Positions 21,301 to 32,100 of a stretch of 64,000 nt of DNA are shown piece by piece. The DNA comes from Antedon mediterranea. Lineage: Eukaryota > Echinodermata > Crinoidea > Comatulida > Antedonidae. Positions within the stretch are counted from its first letter, which is position 1. Every line of letters starts with the position of its first letter. The position numbers were made by a program, and so were the translations under genes. Location: positions 30,554,001 to 30,618,000 of the forward strand of contig NC_092674.1 in assembly GCF_964355755.1 (NCBI RefSeq), read 5' to 3'. The notes under the pieces were generated by a model. The model was not told the DNA's origin and made no database searches. It saw only the letters and a list, made by a program, of their open reading frames with translations.

Positions 21301-24300
21301 ACTTACACACTACGCAATTCATTTATACTTACACACTACGCAATTCATTTATACTTACACACTACGCAATTCATTTATACTTACATACTACGTAATTCAT
21401 TTATACTTACACACTACGCAATTCATTTATACTTACACACTACGCAATTCATTAATACTTACACACTACGCAATTCATTCATACTTACACACTACGCAAT
21501 TCATTTATACTTACATACTACGCAATTCATTTATACTTACACACTACGCAATTCATTTATACTTACACACTACGCAATTCATTTATACTTACACACTACG
21601 CAATTCATTTATACTTACACACTACGCAATTCATTTATACTTACATACTACGCAATTCATTTATACTTACACACTACGCAATTCATTAATACTTACACAC
21701 TACGCAATTCATTTATACTTACATACTACGCAATTCATTTATACTTACACACTACGCAATTCATTTATACTTACACACTACGCAATTCATTTATACTTAC
21801 ACACTACGCAATTCATTTATACTTACACACTACGCAATTCATTTATACTTACACACTACGCAATTCATTTATACTTACACACTACGCAATTCATTTATAC
21901 TTACACACTACGCAATTCATTTATACTTACACACTACGTAATTCATTTATACTTACACACTACGTAATTCATTTATACTTACACACTACGCAATTCATTT
22001 ATACTTACACACTACGCAATTCATTTATACTTACACACTACGCAATTCATTTATACTTACACACTACGTAATTCATTTATACTTACACACTACGTAATTC
22101 ATTTATACTTACACACTACGCAATTCATTTATACTTACACACTACGCAATTCATTTATACTTACACACTACGCAATTCATTTATACTTACACACTACGCA
22201 ATTCATTTATACTTACACACTACGCAATTCATTAATACTTACATACTACGCAATTCATTTATACTTACACACTACGCAATTCATTAATACTTACATACTA
22301 CGCAATTCATTTATACTTACACACTACGTAATTCATTTATACTTACACACTACGCAATTCATTTATACTTACACACTACGCAATTCATTTATACTTACAC
22401 ACTACGCAATTCATTTATACTTACACACTACGCAATTCATTAATACTTACATACTACGCAATTCATTTATACTTACACACTACGCAATTCATTTATACTT
22501 ACACACTACGCAATTCATTTATACTTACACACTACGCAATTCATTAATACTTACATACTACGCAATTCATTTATACTTACACACTACGCAATTCATTTAT
22601 ACTTACACACTACGCAATTCATTTATACTTACACACTACGCAATTCATTAATACTTACATACTACGCAATTCATTTATACTTACACACTACGTAATTCAT
22701 TTATACTTACACACTACGCAATTCATTAATACTTACATCTATATATAAATTTACGTAAGGGCAAAAATCGGTCAATCGCGCGTTATTTCTAGAATGTTTA
22801 CTCGATGGTATATAAAGTTGGTTCGTACTTTCGGTACTGATTTTAACCACCTGATGTAACCCTGTTTACTAATTAAATTGAGTTCGATAATTAGTTATTG
22901 ACGATTAAAACGAATTTAGGTTCAACGATTTGCCCCAAATAGGGGTGTTTTCCGATCGTGGTATACACTGTCTAATGGATGTCAATTTGAAAAATACCCG
23001 CACACAATAATACGAGGACACTTCGCATTTTCCTATCTCCTCCTACGATAATTGTTTTTAATAGCTGAAAACCGGTTGAACAGTTCGAGTACAGTATCAT
23101 AATGTTGAAGACAGGCCGATTTTCTTTAAAAAATGCTATTTTGATACATGTAATATACGTTTTTACAAATGTATTGATTTGTGATGAATGGAACATTCCA
23201 AATTATTTGGTTTAACCATAGAGGTATAGATTTAGATTTATGGGCCCCCTTGGAGAATAAACATAAATAGTATTGCAATGCGGTACAATACTGTTAAGGT
23301 ATTAACCACTTTTGATCGCAATTTGAATCGCAAATTTCTTACTGTGAGTGTTGGTACTGTTAGATATAATATAAACAAATATACAAATAAACTTTATTAC
23401 TGTGAGTGTGGGTAGGCCCTACTGTTAGATTATAAACATATAATATACAAATAAATAAACGTTATTACTGACAGTTGCTTCTCAACGTTTGTATTAATTA
23501 ATAATTTAAAAATATATAAACGTCGTAGTGGTGTATCGTTACATGTACTTTACTATTTCAATCGACTATGACAGTGAGAGTTTTAACAAAGTATTAAATC
23601 GTAAATATTTTACTGTATTTAGTGGTATATTATTTATAGGCCTATAAAACATTAAAAACAATATTTCGTTACTGAGTGGATAAGAATATATTTTAAAATG
23701 TTTCCTCTTTGTACCTATCTTCTTCCCCCCTCCCTCAACCCTTAATGTTACATACAAAACACAAATTGGGTTTGTTTAAATGAGTCCAAATAAATAAATT
23801 TGACTCATTTTGTTTCTCTCTCGGAAGTAATTCCCAGGGTGCTAATTTTGGTTGACTACATAAATCATTGTGTATATTTATTCGTTTCTGTAAACGACAA
23901 TGTATTATAGTCCTGCAGTAGGCCTATGTACATTTGAAATCTCCATTTTTTTCTCGCTGGAAATACTGTGTATTCGAGAACCATCTGTGGGCACGACCTA
24001 GATGGTACGCGAGCGAAGCGAGCGTGCCATCTAGTACTACGCAATTCATTTATACTTACATACTACGTAATTCATTTATACTTACACACTACGCAATTCA
24101 TTTATACTTACACACTACGCAATTCATTAATACTTACACACTACGCAATTCATTTATACTTACACACTACGCAATTCATTTATACTTACACACTACGCAA
24201 TTCATTAATACTTACATACTACGCAATTCATTAATACTTACATACTACGCAATTCATTTATACTTACACACTACGTAATTCATTTATACTTACACACTAC

Positions 24301-27003
24301 GCAATTCATTAATACTTACATACTACGCAATTCATTTATACTTACACACTACGCAATTCATTAATACTTACACACTACGCAATTCATTTATACTTACACA
24401 CTACGCAATTCATTTATACTTACACACTACGCAATTCATTTATACTTACACACTACGCAATTCATTAATACTTACATACTACGCAATTCATTTATACTTA
24501 CACACTACGTAATTCATTTATACTTACACACTACGCAATTCATTAATACTTACATACTACGCAATTCATTTATACTTACATACTACGTAATTCATTTATA
24601 CTTACACACTACGCAATTCATTTATACTTACACACTACGCAATTCATTAATACTTACACACTACGCAATTCATTTATACTTACACACTACGCAATTCATT
24701 TATACTTACACACTACGCAATTCATTAATACTTACATACTACTCAATTCATTTATACTTACATACTACGTAATTCATTTATACTTACACACTACGCAATT
24801 CATTTATACTTACATACTACGCAATTCATTTATACTTACACACTACGTAATTCATTTATACTTACACACTACGCAATTCATTAATACTTACATACTACGC
24901 AATTCATTTATACTTACACACTACGCAATTCATTAATACTTACACACTACGCAATTCATTTATACTTACACACTACGCAATTCATTTATACTTACACACT
25001 ACGCAATTCATTTATACTTACACACTACGCAATTCATTAATACTTACATACTACGCAATTCATTTATACTTACACACTACGTAATTCATTTATACTTACA
25101 CACTACGCAATTCATTAATACTTACATACTACGCAATTCATTTATACTTACATACTACGTAATTCATTTATACTTACACACTACGCAATTCATTTATACT
25201 TACACACTACGCAATTCATTAATACTTACACACTACGCAATTCATTTATACTTACACACTACGCAATTCATTTATACTTACACACTACGCAATTCATTAA
25301 TACTTACATACTACTCAATTCATTTATACTTACATACTACGTAATTCATTTATACTTACACACTACGCAATTCATTTATACTTACACACTACGCAATTCA
25401 TTTATACTTACACACTACGCAATTCATTTATACTTACACACTACGCAATTCATTAATACTTACACACTACGCAATTCATTTATACTTACACACTACGCAA
25501 TTCATTAATACTTACACACTACGCAATTCATTTATACTTACATACTACGCATTTTTCATTGTCGGTGTTACGTTTCACGATGTGCAGTTGAGTCTAAAAT
25601 GAACATAAATTATTTTGTATAGCAGTATACCTTGATAGAATATTTAAATTAAAGCATAATGTTTGTATGTAGATGTATGATGTAGACTAAAGCGACATTT
25701 TATCGTTTACAAAAGGTTTTTGAAAGTAATGGTGTTCTTACAGTGCTAGTACTTTGCAGCAAGGCTAGCTTGTTTGCAGAAAGGTAATTTCAAATTTACG
25801 CGCGAATGCAAAAGCCGTACCATATTATCAAGATTTAAACACACGCGTCTAGTTGTCTCCTGCGTACTAATGAGTTTTGATTCTTCGTTTTAAAAGGAAA
25901 CTTATGTTTTTGTCCTCTTTATGTTTCTTTATAGATCAGCAAGTCTAACACTTTTATGTTGGACTCTGCGTCTAAATACTTACTTATTCGCAGAGTTTCT
26001 TTTTCATGCAATACAACCATTAAAGCTTGGTTCCCACTAGAACGTAACGCAAGGACGTAAACGCAACGCAAGCGTTTTAACCAATGACAAGCGAAGTTAT
26101 AGACAGTTAGCAATCACAAGCGAATAAATAAGCCATCGCTTGTGATTGGTCAATTCACTTGCGTTGCGTTACGTACTTGTGTTGCGTCGCTAGTGGGAAC
26201 CAAGCATTACGGTATTATTACACATTCTAATTCAATATTTACTTGTGCAAAATAGAATTCTATTAAACTAGTAAAATAAATGTTACTAACTTATAACATT
26301 AGTTACTAAGGCTGCGAATATGATAGATTTAAATTATCCTTTATATAAATAATATGAGAAAATGAGATCAAAAAGACTTAACTTGCTGAGATCATGCAAT
26401 AATCGGACAAAGATCGTGCAATAGTAGGACAAAGTTCATGCAATAGTCGGACAAAGAGATATTTTAATTCATTTGTACCTTGAAACTTTTAAATGACGTA
26501 TAATTTTGTGACTTAATCTTTTTTATCTGTACTTTTTTGATGTTTTATATTTTAATGAAATATGTTTATATAAGTGTTTCAACCTAATGTTTTATTTATT
26601 TTAATATATTTTTATATTCTATGAAATAAACTCAATATATATAATATTTTCCTTTTTACTGAGGACGAAATGAATGAATTGAATTGACATAAATTTGACG
26701 CGCGCGTACAAAGCATGTACCATATTATCACGATTTTAACGAACACGTCAAGCGTTGTCGCCTCATTTGTTGCGTTACAGCAACGACACATAAACATGAA
26801 ATGATACTCACCGGGATATTACTTATTTTCTCTTCATACACATGAACTTTTGATTTCACTTCGAGAAACAAGTATCCTTGGTTGAAGAGAATCAAAGCCA
26901 CAACAGTAGAAATGATGACGTTGAACAATAGCTGTCCACGTGACGACGAAACATTACGATTGGTTGTTTCACCAAGAATCCCGTACTCTTTCTCTGTTGA
27001 CAT
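15354..27003 (-). CDS. Transmembrane collagen with EGF-like tail, copy B (intact, 517 residues)
   Basis: Exons: 26812-27003, 25542-25593, 18714-18776, 18180-18233, 17949-18035, 17752-17778, 16523-17404, 16245-16274, 15750-15854, 15354-15415. They sum to 1554 nt with every junction in phase. The protein has a cytoplasmic N-terminus nearly identical to copy A, a membrane helix at residues ~25-47, a stalk with C79 and C82, and a Gly-X-Y domain up to ~462. The large exon 7 (294 codons) is an unbroken triplet run built from 45/54-bp repeats (unit core GPPGPKGSG). Then come an EGF-like domain (~463-497, seven cysteines) and a tail ending HLLQK. One short imperfection (GVG) is shared with copy A. 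Extra length over copy A comes almost wholly from exon 7 (882 versus 459 nt). Intron 2 (18777-25541) holds the 26-bp satellite. Expected at the cell surface as a disulphide-linked trimer (inference from family). Confidence 0.92.
15679..15716. repeat. Near-perfect palindrome CAGGGAAGAGTTAAATT
   Basis: CAGGGAAGAGTTAAATT is followed directly by its complement, ending ACTCTTCCCTG. A related inverted repeat (CCAGGGAAGAGTGAAATTA ... TTTCATTCTTCC) occurs at 41524-41572, so this is a dispersed mini-palindrome. Confidence 0.7.
16523..17404 (-). repeat. Coding minisatellite in gene B exon 7 (45/54-bp units)
   Basis: The exon consists mostly of tandem units of 15 or 18 residues ending GPPGPKGSG with variable lead-ins (GAQGAQGPK, GNRGAQGPR, GARGPQGAR). 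All lengths are multiples of nine bases, so copy number changes keep the collagen register. Copy A has the same exon at about half the length. Confidence 0.85.
18460..18664. mobile_element. MITE family 1, copy in gene B intron 3
   Basis: Termini AGTTTGGTTTTCACTAGCGA and GTCGCTAGTGAGAAAACAT form a clear inverted repeat with internal TTGACCAATGACAAG and TTGATTGGTCAA. The copy lies between exons 3 and 4 of gene B and is absent from the matching intron of gene A. Confidence 0.75.
19009..22737 (-). repeat. 26-bp satellite carrying a 5' splice site in every unit (left block, ~143 copies)
   Basis: Read on the minus (sense) strand, each unit contains TGCGTAGTGT|GTAAGTATAAATGAAT, which is the last ~9-10 nt of gene B exon 2 and the first 16 nt of intron 2. 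Units vary at a few positions (GTGT/GTAT before the donor, CGTAAT/CACAAT changes, TTTAT/TTAAT), while the donor motif GTAAGTAT is almost invariant. Units rich in the CACAAT variant cluster at the left, intron-distal edge. Confidence 0.95.
22738..24034 (+). mobile_element. Helitron-like element, copy 4, inserted in the 26-bp satellite
   Basis: 1297 bp starting TCTATATATAAATTTACG and ending with the hairpin GGTACGCGAGCGAAGCGAGC... and CTAG. The flanks are satellite ...CTTACA on the left and TACTACGC... on the right, which rejoin to a normal unit. Insertion was thus exactly between A and T with no target-site duplication, the Helitron signature. This site defines both ends of the family. No Rep/helicase is encoded. 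Confidence 0.92.
24035..25550 (-). repeat. 26-bp splice-donor satellite (right block, ~58 copies)
   Basis: Continuation of the 19009-22737 array beyond the Helitron, up to the genuine exon 2 boundary of gene B at 25542. The unit adjoining the exon is the true donor (GCGTAGTAT|GTAAGTAT). Longer multi-unit blocks recur within this part, for example around 24050, 24570 and 25140, so segments of several units were themselves duplicated. Confidence 0.95.
26021..26207. mobile_element. MITE family 1, copy in gene B intron 1
   Basis: The best-preserved copy. It starts TAAAGCTTGGTTCCCACTAG and ends GCTAGTGGGAACCAAGCATT, with internal AACCAATGACAAGCGA and TCGCTTGTGATTGGTCAA. The inverted arms are long enough to fold as a hairpin. 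It has no coding capacity. Confidence 0.85.
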
Positions 27004-27417
27004 CTTACTTTAAAAAATGTGTTCATAAATTTAAAAATCACAAATTAAAGATGTTTTGTCCCCCAAATTCATGAAAAATAAAGATTAATAAACTTCCGCA
27101 GAAAAAAAACGAACAAATATAATTATTTCAAAGATAAATTAAACGGTTAAATTTCGTTATACATTCTTATAAATTTCTTTGATTGTTGGATATTTCTTAT
27201 TTCTCTTCAAGTACTCTCATGTAGCTAAAACTGTTTTCCGAAACATGACCCTTCTTTCTGGCTCTTTTACTTTTACCATTTTGGTTTAGCTTTTTTATTA
27301 TTTTATTTCTATCTCCATTGAAATGTAGCAGCCATACACACATTATCATTTTTAGTAATTATTTTCCTTTGAATAGATATTTCTGATTACTTACAAAGGT
27401 AACTTACCTTGTTATTC

Positions 27418-27494
27418 GCCAACCAAACCAAGTAGTGCACCGGGATCTTCTCCACTATCTATTATCGAGATTTCTGATATACGGTACTTTTATA
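27418..27494 (-). promoter_or_regulatory. Candidate promoter and non-coding first exon of gene B
   Basis: On the minus strand TATAAAAG (27494-27487) is followed ~30 bp later by the expected start region and then by the donor ACAAG|GTAAGTTACC, whose last exon base is 27418. This leaves a ~40-nt untranslated exon that would splice to the ATG exon at ~27007. The same arrangement is doubled at gene A. Confidence 0.6.
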
Positions 27495-27519
27495 TCATAT
27501 ATTTACGGAAATGAAGAGA

Positions 27520-29174
27520 ATATTAAACCACTAAATGGGGAAAAGTACTTTTTATATGTATTGGTACATCCTATAATACTTACTCTTCCGGAAATTGTTG
27601 AGCATTGAAAGTAAACTTACTATCGTTATTGGGTTTTATCTACTTGAAATAGATTATTATAAAAACTAAAGTAAAATTGAAATTCAGTTAATTTAAGTAA
27701 AATATTGGAATGACTTTAATTGAAGAGAGAGTGAGAGTTTTCACCAGAAAAGAAGAGAAAGATTTCAAAGATTTACAAATGATTTGTCAAGTTTCTGAGC
27801 ACTTTATAGAGATTGTTAATATCATGTTCTTGGATGTGAACACTCCAGTTTCCTTCTCAGTAAGGGTTTGGTTTATCATGGTTGATAACATTTTCCACAT
27901 CACTTATTATGGGAGTTGTACCAGGATGTAAGTAACGGTAATATGCACTTAACATTTTGAAGGCTTGGTATACTCAACTTTGGTATTCTCAACTTAACTT
28001 ATCTGTCAATCATAACCTGCGAATTTTTAGTCGACTTAAATTAATTGTTTTGTTTTGTACTTTAGTGCCTGACGTATTCTCCTATACGACTCACCACTTG
28101 ATTCTTCTACCTTGATTCTTCTAACTAGTTCAACTCTCCTCCTTTTATCATGTAGGGAAACTCCCTTTCCTCAATGTTTTTACTCAATACGGTGTGTGGT
28201 CACTTGATTACCCAAACGTTTCCTACTGTTAAGGCACTTAAAAACTATTGGAGGATTAATATGGGTTTTCTGCTGTATGATGATAATCGTAACTTCCGAG
28301 GTGGTCTTTTTCCGGTAATCCTATAATATTTATTTTCCTAATTCATATTCTGCTATACATACATTTATTTCTACAGACGTCTCTCTTCGCTTTAAAAGTT
28401 TTCTGTTATTCAGGCATGTTCGCTTTCCACGATTTGTTTCCATATTTATCTGTTTTGGGCAGGATGGTTTGTTATTGTGCTAAAGTCTACATTTTTCCTT
28501 TTAATCAGTTTTTTTATTTGGTTTATCCAGTTTTCAATTTGGTCTTCCTTGTGTTTTTTAACTTTCATTTCATTATCCTTCAATGCTTGTTTAATTGGTG
28601 TATCATCCGGTAGTCTAGTGTCCAATACCAATGGGTGTCGAGTGGTGTCGAGTGGTGTCGAGTGGTGTCTAGTGTCCAATACCAATGACATAAAACAACC
28701 GTAAAAGCAATAGATTAAATAAACTTTTTCTTTAATACAATTCATCTTGTAGGTCTACAATTGCGTAGAATATATTAAGTAAAATGCATCAATTAATATT
28801 GTTTTAAATTTCATACAATTGTATATACGTACTTATCCTTCACTTTAAGGTGTGTAAACTATATTTAGAAAACTTACGGATAATTAATAGTCCTGAATCG
28901 AACAATATGTTTACCAGCTTATTTTAACATTTATATGTAGGCCTATCCTTATATTGTTAATATAGTGATTCGACAGTACATTTAACAAAATAGAAATCGA
29001 GATATTTTATTTAAATTATACAAACTCTAAGTAAAATCTATATATGTATTCGTCATTTAATCGTAGTCAGGTTATTTTAGATGATAATAGCTAACGAACT
29101 GACTACTCGCACCCTAGTTTTTGTTGTAAAGTATGGTTTGTTATATATCACATAGACTGAAGAGCACCACCAAC
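27520..29174. other. Intergenic region between genes B and C
   Basis: Positions to about 28200 are homologous to the upstream flank of gene A (the CCTGACGTAT and CTCCTTTTATCATGTAG segments). A short tandem run of TCGAGTGGTG lies at 28638-28670. No gene is recognisable. Short open frames here show no family features. Confidence 0.5.
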
Positions 29175-32100
29175 TTAAACACCAAGTATATTTCCAGGAT
29201 TTCCTGCAAACAAGAAACAAAACAAAATAGGCCTAGGTTAAACGAGTATATATAAGGCTACATAAATTGTAATAGTGTAGGAACGACTTTGCTGTTATGT
29301 CTACTAGGCTAATAACATGAAGTTTGGTTCCCACTAGGACGCAACGCAATGAGAGAAAGTAAAGCTTGGTTCCCATTAGGACGCAACGCAATGAGAGAAA
29401 GTAAAGTTTGGTTTCCACTAGGACGCAACGCAATGAGAGAAAGTAAAGCTTGGTTCCCACTAGGACGCAACGCAATGAGAGAAAGTAAAGCTTGGTTCCC
29501 ATTAGGACGCAACGCAATGAGAGAAAGTAAAGCTTGGTTCCCATTAGGACGCAACGCAATGAGAGAAAGTAAAGCTTGGTTCCCATTAGGACGCAACGCA
29601 ATAAAAGAAAGAAAGTAAAGATTGGTTTCCACTAGGACGCAACGCAATAAAAGAAAGAAAGTAAAGATTGGTTTCCACTAGGACGCAACGCAATAAAAGA
29701 AAGAAAGTAAAGCTTGGTTTCCACTCGCGACGCAACGCAATAAGATGTGAGCGCGCGTTCGCATAGCAAGTAACTTGACCAATCACTACGCGCGCTGTGC
29801 TTACATTGTTGCGTTTCGCGTCCAAGTGGGAACTAAACCTTATTATCCCTGCATTTTACGCAGAACTGGAAAGTGTAAATGTTATTATTTTCCAACTCAT
29901 GTCATGAATGATGTTAACAATGATATTGGACTATTAGGGCTACTAATTGTGTTGACGTTACCGTTTCTTGTCCGCCGGATATGAATAATTATTACCAAAT
30001 ATATTATATTATAACAGTTACGTTTCAACATGCTATTACGAAGGAAAGATACGATGCAAGTACTGTATATGTAATTTACATTAAGACGATTACGGTTAAT
30101 ACTACATCAAAATTATTCAGTTAAATGAAGCTATACCTCCATGGTTAAATTGTGCATGGCACTGAAACTATACTTGTGGCGAGTACCTGCATGCTTGTTT
30201 TAATCAAGACAATCTCACGGATTGTTAGGTTACCTTGTTATAATACTGACGTTTTAAACCTACTGATATAAGTGCCAAATTGAGTATTAGGCGTAATCAT
30301 ACGGGACGCAACATTATACACATTGCTGTATATGGCGCCCCGTGTTTTATTTAGCGTGATGTGAGTTTGCGCAAATGATCTTAATAAAGCATAATGCTTT
30401 GTTGTGGCCCCGCGACACATCGTGAAAAAATCGAAAGTGTTTATCCAACATTGACCATACATTAGTTCCTATTATTTATCTTTAATATATTTACCAAGAC
30501 AAGATGCAGTATACTCAGATGACGATTAGACTACAATTAGTGTATAACGAGAGGTAATAAGAAACAAACTGGTTCCTAAAATGTGTATTTTTATAGGCCA
30601 ATCCGAGTATTTTTTTTAAATATAGTTACAATTTGTTTTCTTATTAACGATTTCTTCGATCGATATCAATATTTGGATCCGTTAAAAGTGAATGATCTAA
30701 ATTAATTCCTTCATGGTACAATGATATCGTTATCATGACGTAATAAAAATAAAGGAGATTGCTATCGAAGTCTGGTAGCAATGCTAATTGTTGCGTTGCA
30801 GTGTTCCGGAGCGTCACTAGTGCGTCGTCAGAACCGGAGCAATGCAACGCAACAAAATTATATCCATCATTTAAAATACACCAAAATGTTAAAGCTTACT
30901 TACATTTTAGTAGGTTGCAGTCAGTCAGCTCATTCTACTTACCAGTCTCCCCTTTGTCACCCTTTGGACCTTCAAATACACAATATAAAGTGTTACATAA
31001 CAAGTAATATAAAAGGTGATTAAAATGTAGAAAATATGTAACTAAACGCGTTTCATATCGGGTTATCGATAATTGAATGAAAAGAAATTTGTGAAATAGA
31101 TGTCATCATTTGTCGTCGTCGTCATCACCGCCATCTTCACATCGTTGTCATCCTAAAATTGTTATTCTTTTATTGAGCTCCATCAATATTTAAAGAGATA
31201 CTTAATATAAATTATCAGTCATCTTGTAGTACATACCGGGTGGTCCTGGTAAGCCATTGTTTCCATTTTGTCCTGGTGGTCCTAAAGATATAACATTAAT
31301 AAGAGTTACAAAGAAACTCTGACGTTATTTGTGACGTCGCAAAAACAAAAATCCCAAATTAATTAATTAAAATTTATATCTTATTTATTGCTAATAAAAA
31401 ATACCTTCTGAGCCTTGGTCTCCTTGTCTACCGGGAGGTCCTGTCGATCCTAAAAAAAAGCAAGTGACAACAAATAAGTATCGCAAACAATAGAATGTAT
31501 GAAAAACCTAACTTTTGACAATTCAACAATCTTGTGACAAATGATGATGAAAATGAGGAGGGTTTACTGACCTTTGAACCCGATTCCTCCTGGTTTGCCT
31601 GCTGCTCCTGGAAGTCCTAGAAAATTAAAATATTGATTCATTAAACGTTTTAATACTTAATACTTTATAATAAGATATAAATTAATAATTAATATTTTAA
31701 TTTAAATAGAATTGTATTTTTCTTACCAACAGGGCCCGGAGGTCCAACGGAACCTTGTACTCCTAGAAAACCTGGGTAAAGAAAATGAAGATGAAAAAGG
31801 TTGTCATTACAAGTATTCTATCTGTACATCTATCTAAGTAGAGCACTGCGTTGTTTAAGATGCTGGTAGTATACAACAATCATCCTACTACACATCGATA
31901 TTACTACAATTAAGTGAGTATGGATTATAGTTATCTTTTATTATATCTTCTATTTTTAGGTAATACAATGCAATAACGTACCGCGTGGGCCTGGTGGTCC
32001 GTCAGGTCCTAGCGGGCCAGGGTCACCTGTAATGAAATCATATCTTTGTTTAAGTACCTGGTATACAAACAATATTAAACTTCAATTGTGACAATAATAT

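Noticed and set aside
23934-24278. Frames encoding repeated NSFILTHYAIH-like segments
   Set aside because: Antisense translations of the 26-bp satellite. The period of 26 is not a multiple of three, so it cannot keep one frame for long.
19009-25550. CRISPR-like regular repeat array
   Set aside because: The 26-bp units are directly adjacent with no spacers, in an animal intron. It is a satellite, not CRISPR.
29233-29647. Frames with a repeated 14-residue segment on both strands
   Set aside because: Translation of the 42-bp amplified MITE end, which happens to be a multiple of three.
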